Shown here one piece after another: positions 48,503 through 59,285 of a stretch of DNA of 64,000 nucleotides (the stretch's first letter is position 1; every line of letters begins with the position of its first letter). A model generated the notes under the pieces. The model had not been told where the DNA came from, ran no database searches, and worked only from the letters and a program-made list of their open reading frames with translations. Source of the stretch: Antedon mediterranea (lineage: Eukaryota > Echinodermata > Crinoidea > Comatulida > Antedonidae); contig NC_092677.1 of assembly GCF_964355755.1 (NCBI RefSeq), positions 14,594,601 to 14,658,600 of the forward strand, in the 5' to 3' direction. The translations under genes were made by a program, and so were the position numbers.

Positions 48503-50470
48503 CGTCGTTTCTGTGTAAAGGATTAAGGCAAAATATTAATGAAAAATGGGTAATTGACTGATTTGAGATGTAAAATAACTACATATATTTCATATCAAGG
48601 GTAACCTCTTCGTTTATTGTACGTTGAAAGAGCGTACTACTCAATTATTGTTTTTTTCTTGTTATTCATTTCCGTTGCATTAAATGAGATCTAGTTGCAA
48701 TGCAAGAACCTTTTTTTTAACTATGACAATCAGTTTCCTGTTTTTAAATATACAAATAGTAATGATTTAATTGAAAAAGGAGAGAAACACACCAATAAAA
48801 TGGCAAGGATACACAAAGATGTGTTTTAGCTGAGTATAATATAATGAACTTATTTTCTTATGTTATTACAGTATAACACTACAGTGTCATATCTAATTCT
48901 ATTATTTTTTTAAGCAAAAGACCATGCATATTACATGTGCTTTAACAGAGGGGAAAAAATATTAACACCAATGCAGAGAAAACAGATATATCATTAGACT
49001 AAAGTCAATACATTTATTCACTAATTTGTATTTTATACTTAAGCTAATTCTTTTATTTGCTATGTCTGGAATATATGCATTAACGACACCGCAGCTGCTG
49101 GATTCCAATTGGAATCCAATTCCTTTTCTATTTTATGTGTATTCAAACGCATATAGGTTACATTAGTACTTTCCTTGTATGATATAATATGATGAATGCT
49201 CGTACAAGTTTTGTTGTGTTATGGGAAGAATTATTAGACATTTGAAGAATCACATCCCTGGGCGTTTGGAAACTATCAAGGAAAAAGTGGGCCGTATAAA
49301 CCTGGGTTGAAAACAAATATTAGTCACATTCCAAATAATCTTTATCCTAATCAATACATGTGACATAATGACAAGTTGTATGTCTTATCTAAAACGGAAA
49401 TAATAGCTGAGGGGGTTTTCAGCGGATCCTTTGAGAGTAGAATGACAAAGTTTCATGCAACACTTATCATTCCATTTAATGATGCATTTTGGGGACAGTT
49501 ATCAGAGGGGAGTAAAGTGGATCTCTTGTGAGATTACAATCAATATACAGTGCTGATTGCCTAGGCCTCAGTTATATTATATCTCTACAATATGATTTAG
49601 CTTTCATGCTAATTGATTTTGTAAAGATTTAAGATCATGGTTAATTGAAATAATCATAATTTACTTTTGTTACGGATGTTAAGTACGTTTCACATAATTA
49701 TGTAATTGCTAGAATAGTACAAGTGTTCAGTTAATGATTGCAGAGGTCAAGATTAGTAAGAGTTCATCCTCATGAAATTTTGGTTTGTCACTATTGCGCT
49801 GATGTTCAGTGGAAACTAAGTATCTATATAGCCTCAGTTCCAAACCATTTGTCTCATGGGCTTATACTCGCATTTTCAGGTCACATAGAGGTCAAATATA
49901 CTCGTTGCAGATGTGTATTTGCTTGTAATCTATAATTAAAATACAGTAGTAATGTATCAAGGATATTTATAGAATGCAATTGTTTCTTATATACCTGTAT
50001 AGTTGTGTTTCTTCAAACATTACAGTTATAAAAACGATTGTATTAAATGACAATATAATTTAACAAATGACTTTTGCTGTATTTTGTATGAAACACATTT
50101 GAGCGTAGTCATACAATATGTGTAACAATTTTCACTTCTCACTTATAATATCCCCAAGTGTTATACTTCTCTCCTAGTACGTTTATTTACAACTTTCACT
50201 GTATATTTCACATATCTTATTAACTATACATAGAATCCCTTCGTCAACTGCCTTATCTACCTAAGTTTAAGACGTGTTTTTCGCACTTAATGTTGTGTCT
50301 GTTTGCTCTGTGGAGTTGGCGAGTAGAAACAAAACGTCAATCCTGTATGAAACGGGAAACCACTGCATGCAGAAGAAAGTCAACTAACAGTAATCAATAC
50401 ACTAATATGCCATTCAATATATAAAGGTGTTATAAACTGAAAATTGATACTAAATAAAGTCAAGTTCATA
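48503..50470. other. A+T-rich noncoding stretch
   Basis: No supported gene. Short GC-richer spots at 49080-49130 and 49240-49310; the frame at 49738-49935 has no motif. Confidence 0.4.
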
Positions 50471-50479
50471 ATATGTGTG

Positions 50480-50800
50480 AACGCCCAACAAGAATGGGAC
50501 ACGTGAAAGGGTGCCGATCGTTCAACCGATGAGGATTAATGTAAAATCTCTGGAGAATTATGTCTTTTTCTGATCAATGAAACATCATCCAGCTGTCAGA
50601 AATCTTTTTATGCAAATTAGGCTTTAGTATCATGGTGACCTATGCTTTCTGAATACAGAAGTGGATCTTCCAATCCTAAAACCACTCTGTATGGGAGGAT
50701 TAAAATAAATGCATAATCGACAGGATGTATTTGAATTGCATCATAATCCACTGGTCTGCTTTAGCACACGCCACTAATATTATCTTTCCAACTGGTCTTC
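50480..50800. other. GC-richer patch, candidate conserved regulatory element
   Basis: The patch includes GGGACACGTGAAAGG, GTGCCGATCG, CATCCAGCTGTCAG and an octamer next to a homeodomain-type core (TTTATGCAAATTAGGC, about 50608-50623). It has no long frame. This mix of E-box, octamer and TAAT words in balanced composition is typical of developmental enhancers, but conservation cannot be judged from one sequence. Confidence 0.3.
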
Positions 50801-53770
50801 AGGATTTTGCATCGTGTATAATATCAACTTGATAATGAGAAATCCATTAATTTTCTTATAAAAGTAATCCATTTACTCAATTCTAAGTAGCTTTTATTGT
50901 AATGTAGATATCTGAATGGTTCTTTTGGTATTAAGTACTGTACACAATGAATTCTGCTATAATTAACATCCATTTGTTGGACATTAATACAAGAACTGTT
51001 GAATTAAACTTAAGCGTTAAATGGATTGGAATATCAATATTGTTCAAAGTAGTGAATCTTGCGGGGCCAGGAGGGATTCTTTCTGTCACCCTGCAGCAAA
51101 AATGATTGTGAACAAAGGGGGCATTATCTTCTTTTAGTCAACTATTTCAAATTAAATTCCACAAAGATCAATTTATCTTCTTTGCAAAATCTAACAAATA
51201 TAAATTTAACAGTATTGATATCAAGAATAAACTAGTAACCATGGATTATTGTATATACTATGTATTGTTAATTTGATGAATACATGACGTAACTGAGAAG
51301 ATAGATGGTAAAAGGAGAAAAAAAAGGGTTTTATACCTGTTTCTGAGGCTATGCCGTATATATTATTAATTTAATAGATAATCTTTATTTTTCAAAACAA
51401 TTTGAAAATTAGGTCCATGAGTGACATGAATGTACTGAGTAAAAACTTGTTTTGATTTTGTTTACATTTAACAATTAAGTTCGTTCAATAATAGAGGAAG
51501 TTGCCGATTTCTCTGCTCTAGTAGCTGTACTTTTTCGTATGCTCTGAATCCCATGTCTCATTACCAGCAATCAATCATCAGCGACCTTTCGTTCCCACGA
51601 TGCTCCTGCAGACTACACGCCTATTGAGTTGTTATGCGCATGCTCCAGAACTTATGAGCATACGCAGAAATTGAACTCCATAGTTACGTATAGTCGCTTG
51701 CAGAATCATGAAAGGGTAAATTAGGTATAAACTTTCAATTTTTTTAATTCCCACATCATTAAAACAAATAATACGCCTATTAGGCACTTTGACACTACAA
51801 AATTAACTTTTAACCAATTGTAAAGTTTATCCAAACTACAATATCCAAATGAGAGGTATCAGATTTTACCTTATTTAGGTCTTTTTATTTCATCATTTAT
51901 TTTCCATTTTTAAGAAGAAAAAAAAGGCAGCAGCAAAATAAATGTTTTTAGTTTTAATGGTCATCAATTGAAATGAACTACTTAATGGATTATTAAACGA
52001 CTGATTGATTACTATATTGATTGGTCAGTCAGTTATTCAATCTATCAATCAGATCTATCTGTTCCGATCGATGGGTTGATTGATTGATGTGTAGGATATA
52101 TATAAAGAATATTGATTTTAAGTCACTTCTATGAGGTTGTATGTTGTTCAAAATGTCCTCATAAATATACATAGGGGCCTATATAATAAAGAAAAAATAA
52201 TTAGGCTTGTGGAAATATTATACATGATTTATTAATTAATAATAATATTAACTTCTAATTAATTGTGTATCCGTTGATTATATACTTGGTCTAATAAAAT
52301 GTTTGATATGTTTCATTTCACAAACCGGACAAACAAGACTTTAATTTTTCCTGTCTGGTAATCATATGACTTCTTGTACTAAGAACATTTTAACAAATGT
52401 TGGCACACTGTATTTCCTTATTGAGTGTTATATTATTAAATAAATTTATAGGATCGCTGGATACTAGTTGTTTGACAATCAAAATTAAGTGATAAATGAA
52501 CTCATACTTTCTAATTCCTCTTTCATGTTGCTGTGAACTCTGAAATTTACACACACCAGGGCGTGAAACCATCATTTTGTTTTGTGTGTGTGCGCGCCCA
52601 TGTACATGAAAACCAGCGTTAGTTCCTAAACAAATAAGAGTTTGGTAGATACAGTAGATTACTCAATTGATTTGGATTTAGCTAGATATAATTGTTTAAA
52701 TTATATAGTATTATTTAAGTTCCAGACTTCAGACCATATGAATGATTATTTAAATTTAAATTTCTTATCAGGCATATATAATTCTCTCAATATTGTTTCA
52801 TTTGTCTGGTTGTTTGTCTGTATGTTGTATTTCTGCCAATTTTAGAAAGGGCGCTTGATTTTCACTTCCAAATTCAGAACCATGTGAGTGTAATGCCCTA
52901 TGTACTTCAAATATCTTTTGATACTAATTTTTTGTCTTGGAGAACTACCAAAATTGAAAGTACATCATACTCACATGTCATAATAATATTTGAATCTACA
53001 TACTTTTTCATAAAATAAAGAGGTTATTTGTCTTGGAATTGGTTGTGTGACTTGCATGCTTACCACTTATTGTAGGTCATTGGTTCTACTCCATTTTGAA
53101 TCTTGTAAGCATAGTCCCACTTCAAAACTACTAAAGTTCATTCAAGTCCAAGTGTTGTTGCCAAATTCATTGTCTACTAACTTCATAATTGACGCTCTGC
53201 CCATAGTTTCTGTAATTGTTGTTTTAAAATATAAAACCAAACACTATTAAAGAAGGTATCTATTGCAATATCGGATAAAACAAATGTAATTTACAGTCAA
53301 GTTTATGTACCGCTACATGATGTGAAGAATGAATTTAGTCACAGAAACAAAAGCAATTGTCTTTATAAGTTATTACCTGACCTAGATTATCACCAATGGT
53401 GTCCTGATAATGTAACATGTTTTTTTATCGTTTTTTATTCAGATCAATTTTAGTGTCTTTTTTATCATATCGCATCCTTATTCTTTGTTTTTAAATCATA
53501 AAATTCTAGATTAATCAATATATGCATAACAACTGTATATCAATGATTTTTCTTTCTGATATATGCTGAATTAATAAATACATAAGTATACTAATGATTG
53601 TTTAATATGATACAGATGAATCATACATGCATCTGTTTTATTAATAATCTGGAAATACGAGTTTGAAAAAGTTACGAAACGATCTAGATACTGAACAACA
53701 TCCAACAGTTACTTGACCATTGTCCATGCTTTCAATAGCCTATTCTTTCTAAAGAGTTCGATATAATATG
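50801..53770. other. Noncoding stretch with one GC-richer patch
   Basis: A patch at 51540-51710 contains TGCGCATGCTC and its near-inverse GAGCATACGCA (see findings). Frames at 52390-53250 are without motif. ATTG/GATTGATTGATT words cluster near 52010-52090. Confidence 0.35.
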
Positions 53771-53850
53771 AAGTGAACACCCCTAAACCACAAATGGTAC
53801 AGTTTGCCAACTATGCCCTTAAATGGAAGTGTCCTACATACAATCTTCTT
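53771..53850 (-). repeat. Dispersed repeat family C, copy 3
   Basis: The inverse carries GTAGGACACTTCCATTTAAG, GGCAAACTGTACCATTTGTG and AGGGGTGTTCACTTCAT, collinear with the copies at 1167 and 40531 but the most diverged. Confidence 0.5.
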
Positions 53851-55697
53851 TAGGCTTTTAAATACCATGTTATCAAAACATTTTTTTCTTATTTTACTGA
53901 GTAACATTGAACTTATTCTGAACTATAATTGTTAATTTATTTCTTTATTAATGTTTTCTAACATGAATAATTAAACTTCAATTGTTGATTGGATTATTTA
54001 TCATCATTTTATTGATAATTCTAAAAGACACACAGACAACAGGCAATTGTTTAAAAAAAATGAAAATTTTTATTTATATTGATGGTAAGATAAAACTTAT
54101 ATAGCATTTTACCTTTTTCTTTGGTATTTTGGCCTTGGTAGTCATGGCGTTCTAATTTTAAGTATAAAAGAAGCAGTTGCCATTAGATACTAATCGATAT
54201 TACGAGGACTTGGTAATTTTGTTGAATATGGAAATATATATTTTATATTATTGAACATTAAAAATAATGATGCTATTGTAGTTGGTTGTCAAAAGATAGA
54301 TTACTTAATTTCCTCTTGTTTGACTTCATATTGAGATATTTATTAGGCAAATATGGTTTTAGATCAAGGCTAAATTACAGAATTTGTTAATGTTCTCAGC
54401 GTGCATCAAATAAGCTTGTTTAATTTGGAAAAAGTTTGTGCATTTCAAAAACCTATACACTTTTTGGAATTTATCAGCAATCTGAATTTTATGACTTTTA
54501 GATGTGTTTTTTACATTTTTTACCTTCTTATTTTTAGTGTTTTGTATTTGTTGTCTTGTTTTGCCCTGCATATGCTTGGTTCTCCAAGCTGTCACCTGGG
54601 ATGTTTGTTACATTCATATGTTTTTTTAAAAATAAAGGATGATTTTACAAGACTTATCTTTATATGACACATTCTAAGATTCAACTTAAATACACGTATG
54701 GTCTGTCTGTTAACATACTGGATTCAATGAAGGGGTGACTACATCAAGCAGGAAAGAATTTTCTTAGAAACATCAGTGTAGTTGGACTGATATAATTGCA
54801 CATATATTAGTATATACATATTGTTTGAAAGTAGGAAAACCTAACCAAGTACTAACATATAAGTTGAAAAAGGTAATTTAGGAAGACCCGTTTAGGAAGC
54901 CCATTTAGGGAAGCCCTTTTAAGAGTGTTTTACAATATGAGTTGGTGACAAAAAATGAATGTGATGAGGAGTGTTGATTTTTATCTATGTCCCATACACT
55001 GATAAATTAAGGTGATATTAAAATATAATAATGACATAAGTCTAATCATTATATATTTTGGATGCAAATTCATTTAGGCCTATGGAAAATCTAATGATTG
55101 TTGCTAAGGATTACCGTTGATACAGTAGTGGGTAATAATTAGAATTACATTGATTATGATAAGTATATTTATTGCTGTATGATGTTGTGTTCCAGTAGGA
55201 GGTACTGTATAATATATATATGATATGATTAAATAGTTTATAAACTCACTTAACTACATTTTATTATAAACCCATTTAATAGTAACAAGAATTATTTATA
55301 TTGATAAAATATGATGGCGGTAAGGTTTTATATGTTGCAGCGATAATGGTTACGATCATTAGTAACTAGTATCTGATCTTGATGCGGCATCACCTTCCAT
55401 CATACGCAATATTTTACAATCACATTGAAGTTATCCGCTCATCAGCCATGTTCTTTTAATCAAAAAGATTAACGAGTATGTATCAACCTGATATTATTGT
55501 AATTGTTGATATCACCATGGTGATATTCATGAAATCGGGTAAACGGTATGCATATGGAATACACTGGGTTTTAAAAATAGGCTGTAACAAGAACATTTTT
55601 TGATCCAAAAAGATAAATAATTATGGTAAAATAGGCCTACGTGTGTTTGACATTAGTTGTAATAATAAACTAGCTTACTATTTTGTAATGCTCAAAA
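53851..55697. other. A+T-rich noncoding stretch
   Basis: No supported gene. Three tandem-like TTTAGGAAGCCC words lie at about 54878-54920. Opposed frames at 54359-54667 lack motifs. Confidence 0.4.
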
Positions 55698-55780
55698 GCT
55701 CTGTCTACACTTTCAAACTAGTTTGACCAAAAAAGTGTGATGTGCCCAAATATGGTAGTGATATTCCCAAAATGGTGGTG
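55698..55780 (+). mobile_element. MITE family A, copy 3 (left part)
   Basis: Begins GCTCTGTCTACACTTTCAAA, continues AGTTTGACC and GTGTGATGTGCCCAAATATG, then one 21-bp internal unit, and breaks off. The right half is missing and an ATC microsatellite follows within about 40 bp. Confidence 0.65.
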
Positions 55781-55820
55781 TGGAGCTTTAGCCTGCACGT
55801 TGGATTATCATAATCACTGT

Positions 55821-55942
55821 GTCATCATCATCAACATCATTATCATCGTCATCATCATCATAATCATCACCATCAAAATCGTAATCACCATCATCAATGT
55901 CATCATCATCATCAACATATAATCATCACATCAATATCATTG
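55821..55942 (+). repeat. Imperfect ATC microsatellite
   Basis: About 120 bp of ATC triplets interrupted by AAC, ATT, GTC and CACC variants. The plus-strand isoleucine-rich frame across it is a translation of the repeat. Confidence 0.9.
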
Positions 55943-56884
55943 ATTATAAATTCCATCAATTATCAACATAGATATTCATTAAGTTTATCATTATCAAAAC
56001 TTGTGATAAAAACATGTGATTTAATTGTAATGCTAGTACCTTACTACTCGCCATTAATCATTTTCACTATTCATTAAAATATTGTCATTAACTTGAACAG
56101 TTTCAGCAATTAATTATGAAATCAATAACAAAATTATATGAATTTTAATTCACTTTATGCTGGTAAATCATTTTGCCACGTACAACATTTTCCCTCGATC
56201 CGTTTCCAATCGAAATTAATTTGGCTTTTGAATTTAACGTTTAAGTTTAGGTACAATTTTGGCTGTGAAAGGCATTTAGTCAAATAGATATTGATTCTTC
56301 TGTTCGTGGGTTGCTATTAACCGGTCTGCTTGCAACATTACTCCTGCCATGCCACAGGGTACAGATGTGAAAATAAGCAAGACCGTGTTAATGGCTCCAT
56401 AGAAAGAAACACGAGTTTTGTTTGTATTGCTAATAATACATACTATCATCTGTATAATTTATAAAGTTCTTAGTACAGTTCTCGCCTGCGGATGATAGAA
56501 ACATATACGACGTGCCGTTTGCAAAACATTTATCATAGAATGTGACTTTATCAGTATAATGCCCATGATGCATCAGCGTGTTTTTTTTCTTGTTCTTCTG
56601 TAAGTTTACTGATACATTATTGTATCCACTTAGTTAGAATATCAACCAGATTTTAAACCAGAATAATGCAGTTTGTTATATTCTATTTTATGTTTTCAAT
56701 TTACAATTGTTGTTTATTGATTTGTCGTTTGTTTTGGGGTTGTTTTGGGGTTGTTTTGTGTTTGTTGGTACTTGATACTTTGTATATATAGCAGAAAATA
56801 CTGTCATACTCTCTTGATTATTTCGTTCATCTCATTTTCCATTTTGTATTCAAATATGGTTTTTAAACTAAATTTATTATGTTT
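55943..56884. other. A+T-rich noncoding stretch
   Basis: No supported gene. A GGGGTTGTTTTG tandem (about three units) lies at 56731-56770. GC-richer between 56330 and 56560 without clear features. Confidence 0.4.
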
Positions 56885-56895
56885 ATAATATGTTT

Positions 56896-56962
56896 TCCTC
56901 AGGATGCGAACCCGTGACCCTGGGATTTGTAAGCAAGCTTTCCATACTACTACCATCAGTTC
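56896..56962 (-). mobile_element. tRNA-derived SINE head or tRNA pseudogene
   Basis: On the minus strand a box A-like TGGTAGTAGTATGG starts at 56955 and a box B-like GGTTCGCATCC (10 of 11 to consensus) starts at 56912, 43 bases later, close to the spacing in a real tRNA. The anticodon-arm region reads CTTGCTTACAAATCCCAGGGTCACG, split here as CTTGCTTACAAATCC and CAGGGTCACG. A T-arm stem is partly possible, but the acceptor ends do not pair, so it is not a functional tRNA. Confidence 0.45.
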
Positions 56963-58053
56963 CACCCTACTGCCATGCATACTTATTGCAGCACTTTCAA
57001 GATCAAAATCAATTTAATTCAAATTTGATCAATTCATCATATAATCTAAAAAATTTAATTCAGTTTAATAATTCAATAAAATGTGCTATTTACATCTTAC
57101 AACTGGATTTACAACTCTTAATAAGATTTAACCTAATCAATCAATCTCTTAGTTTAGCGGGGTGAACATCATTAATAGCAAATTAATTTAATTTAAACCA
57201 TAGAAATGTTATAATGAATATGATTTGTAATAAATAACTTTAATAATCAAAAATTGATTTTTACACATTATACAAATATTGATTTAAAAATGAAACTCAG
57301 ATTTACTTGGATTTATTTCAATTTGGATATATCCAAGTTCACACATAGAATACAAGTATATGTTATTATTTGTATTCATATATCTGTTCAGTGTTTGTTT
57401 AAAGGCTCAGAGGAAAATATTTGTCTTTAATATTTCTTCAAGATTATCTTTTATAGTGTTTCCATGACCTAGGTCAACAGCAATTTAAAGAGGTAATCAA
57501 TATAGATTTAAAAAAGGAAATATTGTATCTTCTTAATTGAGAAGAAACTTTGCTAATGTTTATTTCTAGAAGATTATATTTTATATCATGTGGCTGACCT
57601 AGCCTCAAGGCAAGCTAAAGAGTTATAATCAATATATCTTTTTGAAAGGAACATTACTTCTCTATATTAACAGAAATATATCTGTATTAAGATTGGTTGT
57701 ATTAGAAAAAAGAAGAAAAGGTGTGTTGTGAAAAGAGTGAAAAAGTCTTGATGATGAGGTGTATCTGGTGAAGTTTTGAAGATCTTTTAGTAGATGTGGC
57801 AAAGAGAAGTACTTCAAAGAGAAATGCTTCCAGATTGTTATGCCAAATGGAATAATTCAAAACATTTGAAAAAGAGTTTAGGTCTGGAAAGTGGTGAAAG
57901 ATAAAGCTTGGTACTGGGAAGATATGAAGAAATATAGTAACTGATTAAATTGCACAAAGTCCAAGTGGAAAAAAGAAACTCATTCCTGGTACATCCTATA
58001 AATGCATGATTTAATATTTCCAGGCTAGGCTAGATTGTGTTAAGGAGTCTTAA
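56963..58053. other. A+T-rich noncoding stretch
   Basis: No supported gene. Two passages near 57440 and 57560 share a TAATGTTTATTTCTAGAAGATTA-like sequence and AAGAG..AATCAATATA words, suggesting an old diverged duplication of about 120 bp. Confidence 0.35.
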
Positions 58054-58165
58054 GCTCTGTCTACACTATCAAACAAAATTTCATGTGCCCATCCATATAT
58101 GAACATGATAATATCATTTCACACTTTTTTACCAAACTACTGTAGTTTGAAAGTGTAGACAGAGT
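58054..58165. mobile_element. MITE family A, complete short copy
   Basis: Terminal inverted repeats CTCTGTCTACACTATCAAAC (left) and its inverse with one substitution (right, GTTTGAAAGTGTAGACAGAG) bound a 112-bp element. Subterminal CATGTGCCCATCCATATAT and its partner words are also inverted, so the whole unit can fold. It lacks the 21-bp repeat seen in copy 1. A target duplication is not clear; the left flank is TTAA. This copy defines the ends of the family. Confidence 0.75.
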
Positions 58166-58608
58166 TTTTGAAATGCCATTAGCAACTCCTCAGAATTATT
58201 TAGTCTCACACATCGCAAGAAATGTATTATTACTTTTAAAAAATTAAAATTTATAGAAAATTCAAAATGTGTATTGATTTTTATGAATGATTTGACAGTA
58301 TTGCAAGTTTGCGAAGATGGATAACCAACTGACAGTAAATATTAAATTATATTATGCATTCGTGTCCAAATAAGCTAGCCACGAGCAAAACTTGCAACAG
58401 TATCAAGTTTAAATATTCAAACTATTTTGCATTATTTTTGGATACGTTTCCGGGAGCAGAATGATTAGCGGCTGGGCTAGGCCTGGTTAGGAAATGTCAA
58501 CTAAGGTTCGGTACCTATGTCTGTGATGTGGCATCGACGGGCATATTTGGTTTGTGTGCTGTTGTCTGCCTCGCATGGGGTGATATGATAATTTTTCACC
58601 AGTAGGGG
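58166..58608. other. Noncoding stretch flanking the LTR retrotransposon
   Basis: A+T-rich to about 58430, then GC-richer up to the LTR edge. No gene recognised. The five bases AGGGG (58604-58608) next to the LTR are the expected place of one target-site duplicate. Confidence 0.45.
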
Positions 58609-58727
58609 TGTCACGAACTCCTCTCACGTATGTTTCCGAGCGGTTGAAAATACTTTAGGAACTCCCTTGTGACATAAAAGTATACACACAAAATCCACAA
58701 AGTTGTAAAATAACTCAAAAACAAAGC

Positions 58728-58733
58728 TTTAAT
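58728..58733 (-). terminator. Putative LTR polyadenylation signal ATTAAA
   Basis: ATTAAA on the minus strand about 120 bp downstream of the LTR TATA box, followed by a TTTTTG and GTGTGT-containing stretch. Fits the R region of an LTR; inferred. Confidence 0.35.
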
Positions 58734-58849
58734 TTCAATCAACTTCAACTTTCAACAATCCAGTAAGCACTTTAAACAACAGCTTCACAATGACTTTACA
58801 ATATAACATCCAACCTCTATTCCAACAACCTTACAATAGTTTACATCCC

Positions 58850-58857
58850 TTTATATA
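58850..58857 (-). promoter_or_regulatory. LTR TATA box
   Basis: TATATAAA on the minus strand, in the middle of the LTR, with transcription expected to start about 30 bp downstream (near 58825). In the full element the equivalent box of the 5' LTR would drive the Gag-Pol transcript. Confidence 0.5.
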
Positions 58858-59056
58858 CAAGATGCTCCTATCCTTCTAGATCATTCTTTATACTTCTCAT
58901 TATTACATGATTACAGTTTCTATTAATAGCACTTCTGGAATGTTCTTGATTGTTCTTATTAATTATACATGGTTTATTAAATCAAAACATCTTATTCTAG
59001 AATGTTCATGTAAATACTATGTTACTCTATATGTTAGGGAATGGTAATTTATTACA

Positions 59057-59071
59057 CTCCCCCCTCTTTCT
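59057..59071 (-). other. Polypurine tract
   Basis: AGAAAGAGGGGGGAG on the minus strand ends exactly at the LTR terminus TGTAAT. It is the primer site for plus-strand DNA synthesis in LTR retroelements and fixes the inner LTR border. Confidence 0.75.
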
Positions 59072-59285
59072 GAGCTCAAAACTCATTCTTGGAGTTTTGA
59101 GGGGCAAGTATACACGGACGTGGCAAAATATAACATTTTCGACCTAGAAACCCTGTTTAATATATGAATATAAATTCAAACTACATTACGTGAAAACCAA
59201 ATTCTCATTACAAACAAAATGTAAGAAACAAGTAACTTATAAACATTAAAACCTATTTTGTCTATTTTATAAAGTAACCCTTGCT
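59072..59285 (-). other. Retrotransposon 3' untranslated segment
   Basis: About 214 bp between the pol stop codon and the polypurine tract. There is no additional frame, so the element has no env-like gene downstream of pol. Confidence 0.6.

Larger units (their letters stand above)
58609..59056 (-). repeat. 3' long terminal repeat of Gmr1-like retrotransposon
   Basis: In element orientation the LTR begins TGTAATAAATTACC directly after the polypurine tract and ends GGAGTTCGTGACA, giving TGT...ACA termini over 448 bp. It contains a TATA box (58850-58857, minus) and, downstream, ATTAAA (58728-58733, minus) followed by a GT-rich stretch, consistent with U3, R and U5. The matching 5' LTR lies beyond position 64000, so the boundaries are inferred from termini and the polypurine tract and not from LTR pairing. 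Confidence 0.75.

Noticed and set aside
55737-55922. Plus-strand isoleucine-rich frame
   Set aside because: It is a translation of the ATC microsatellite.
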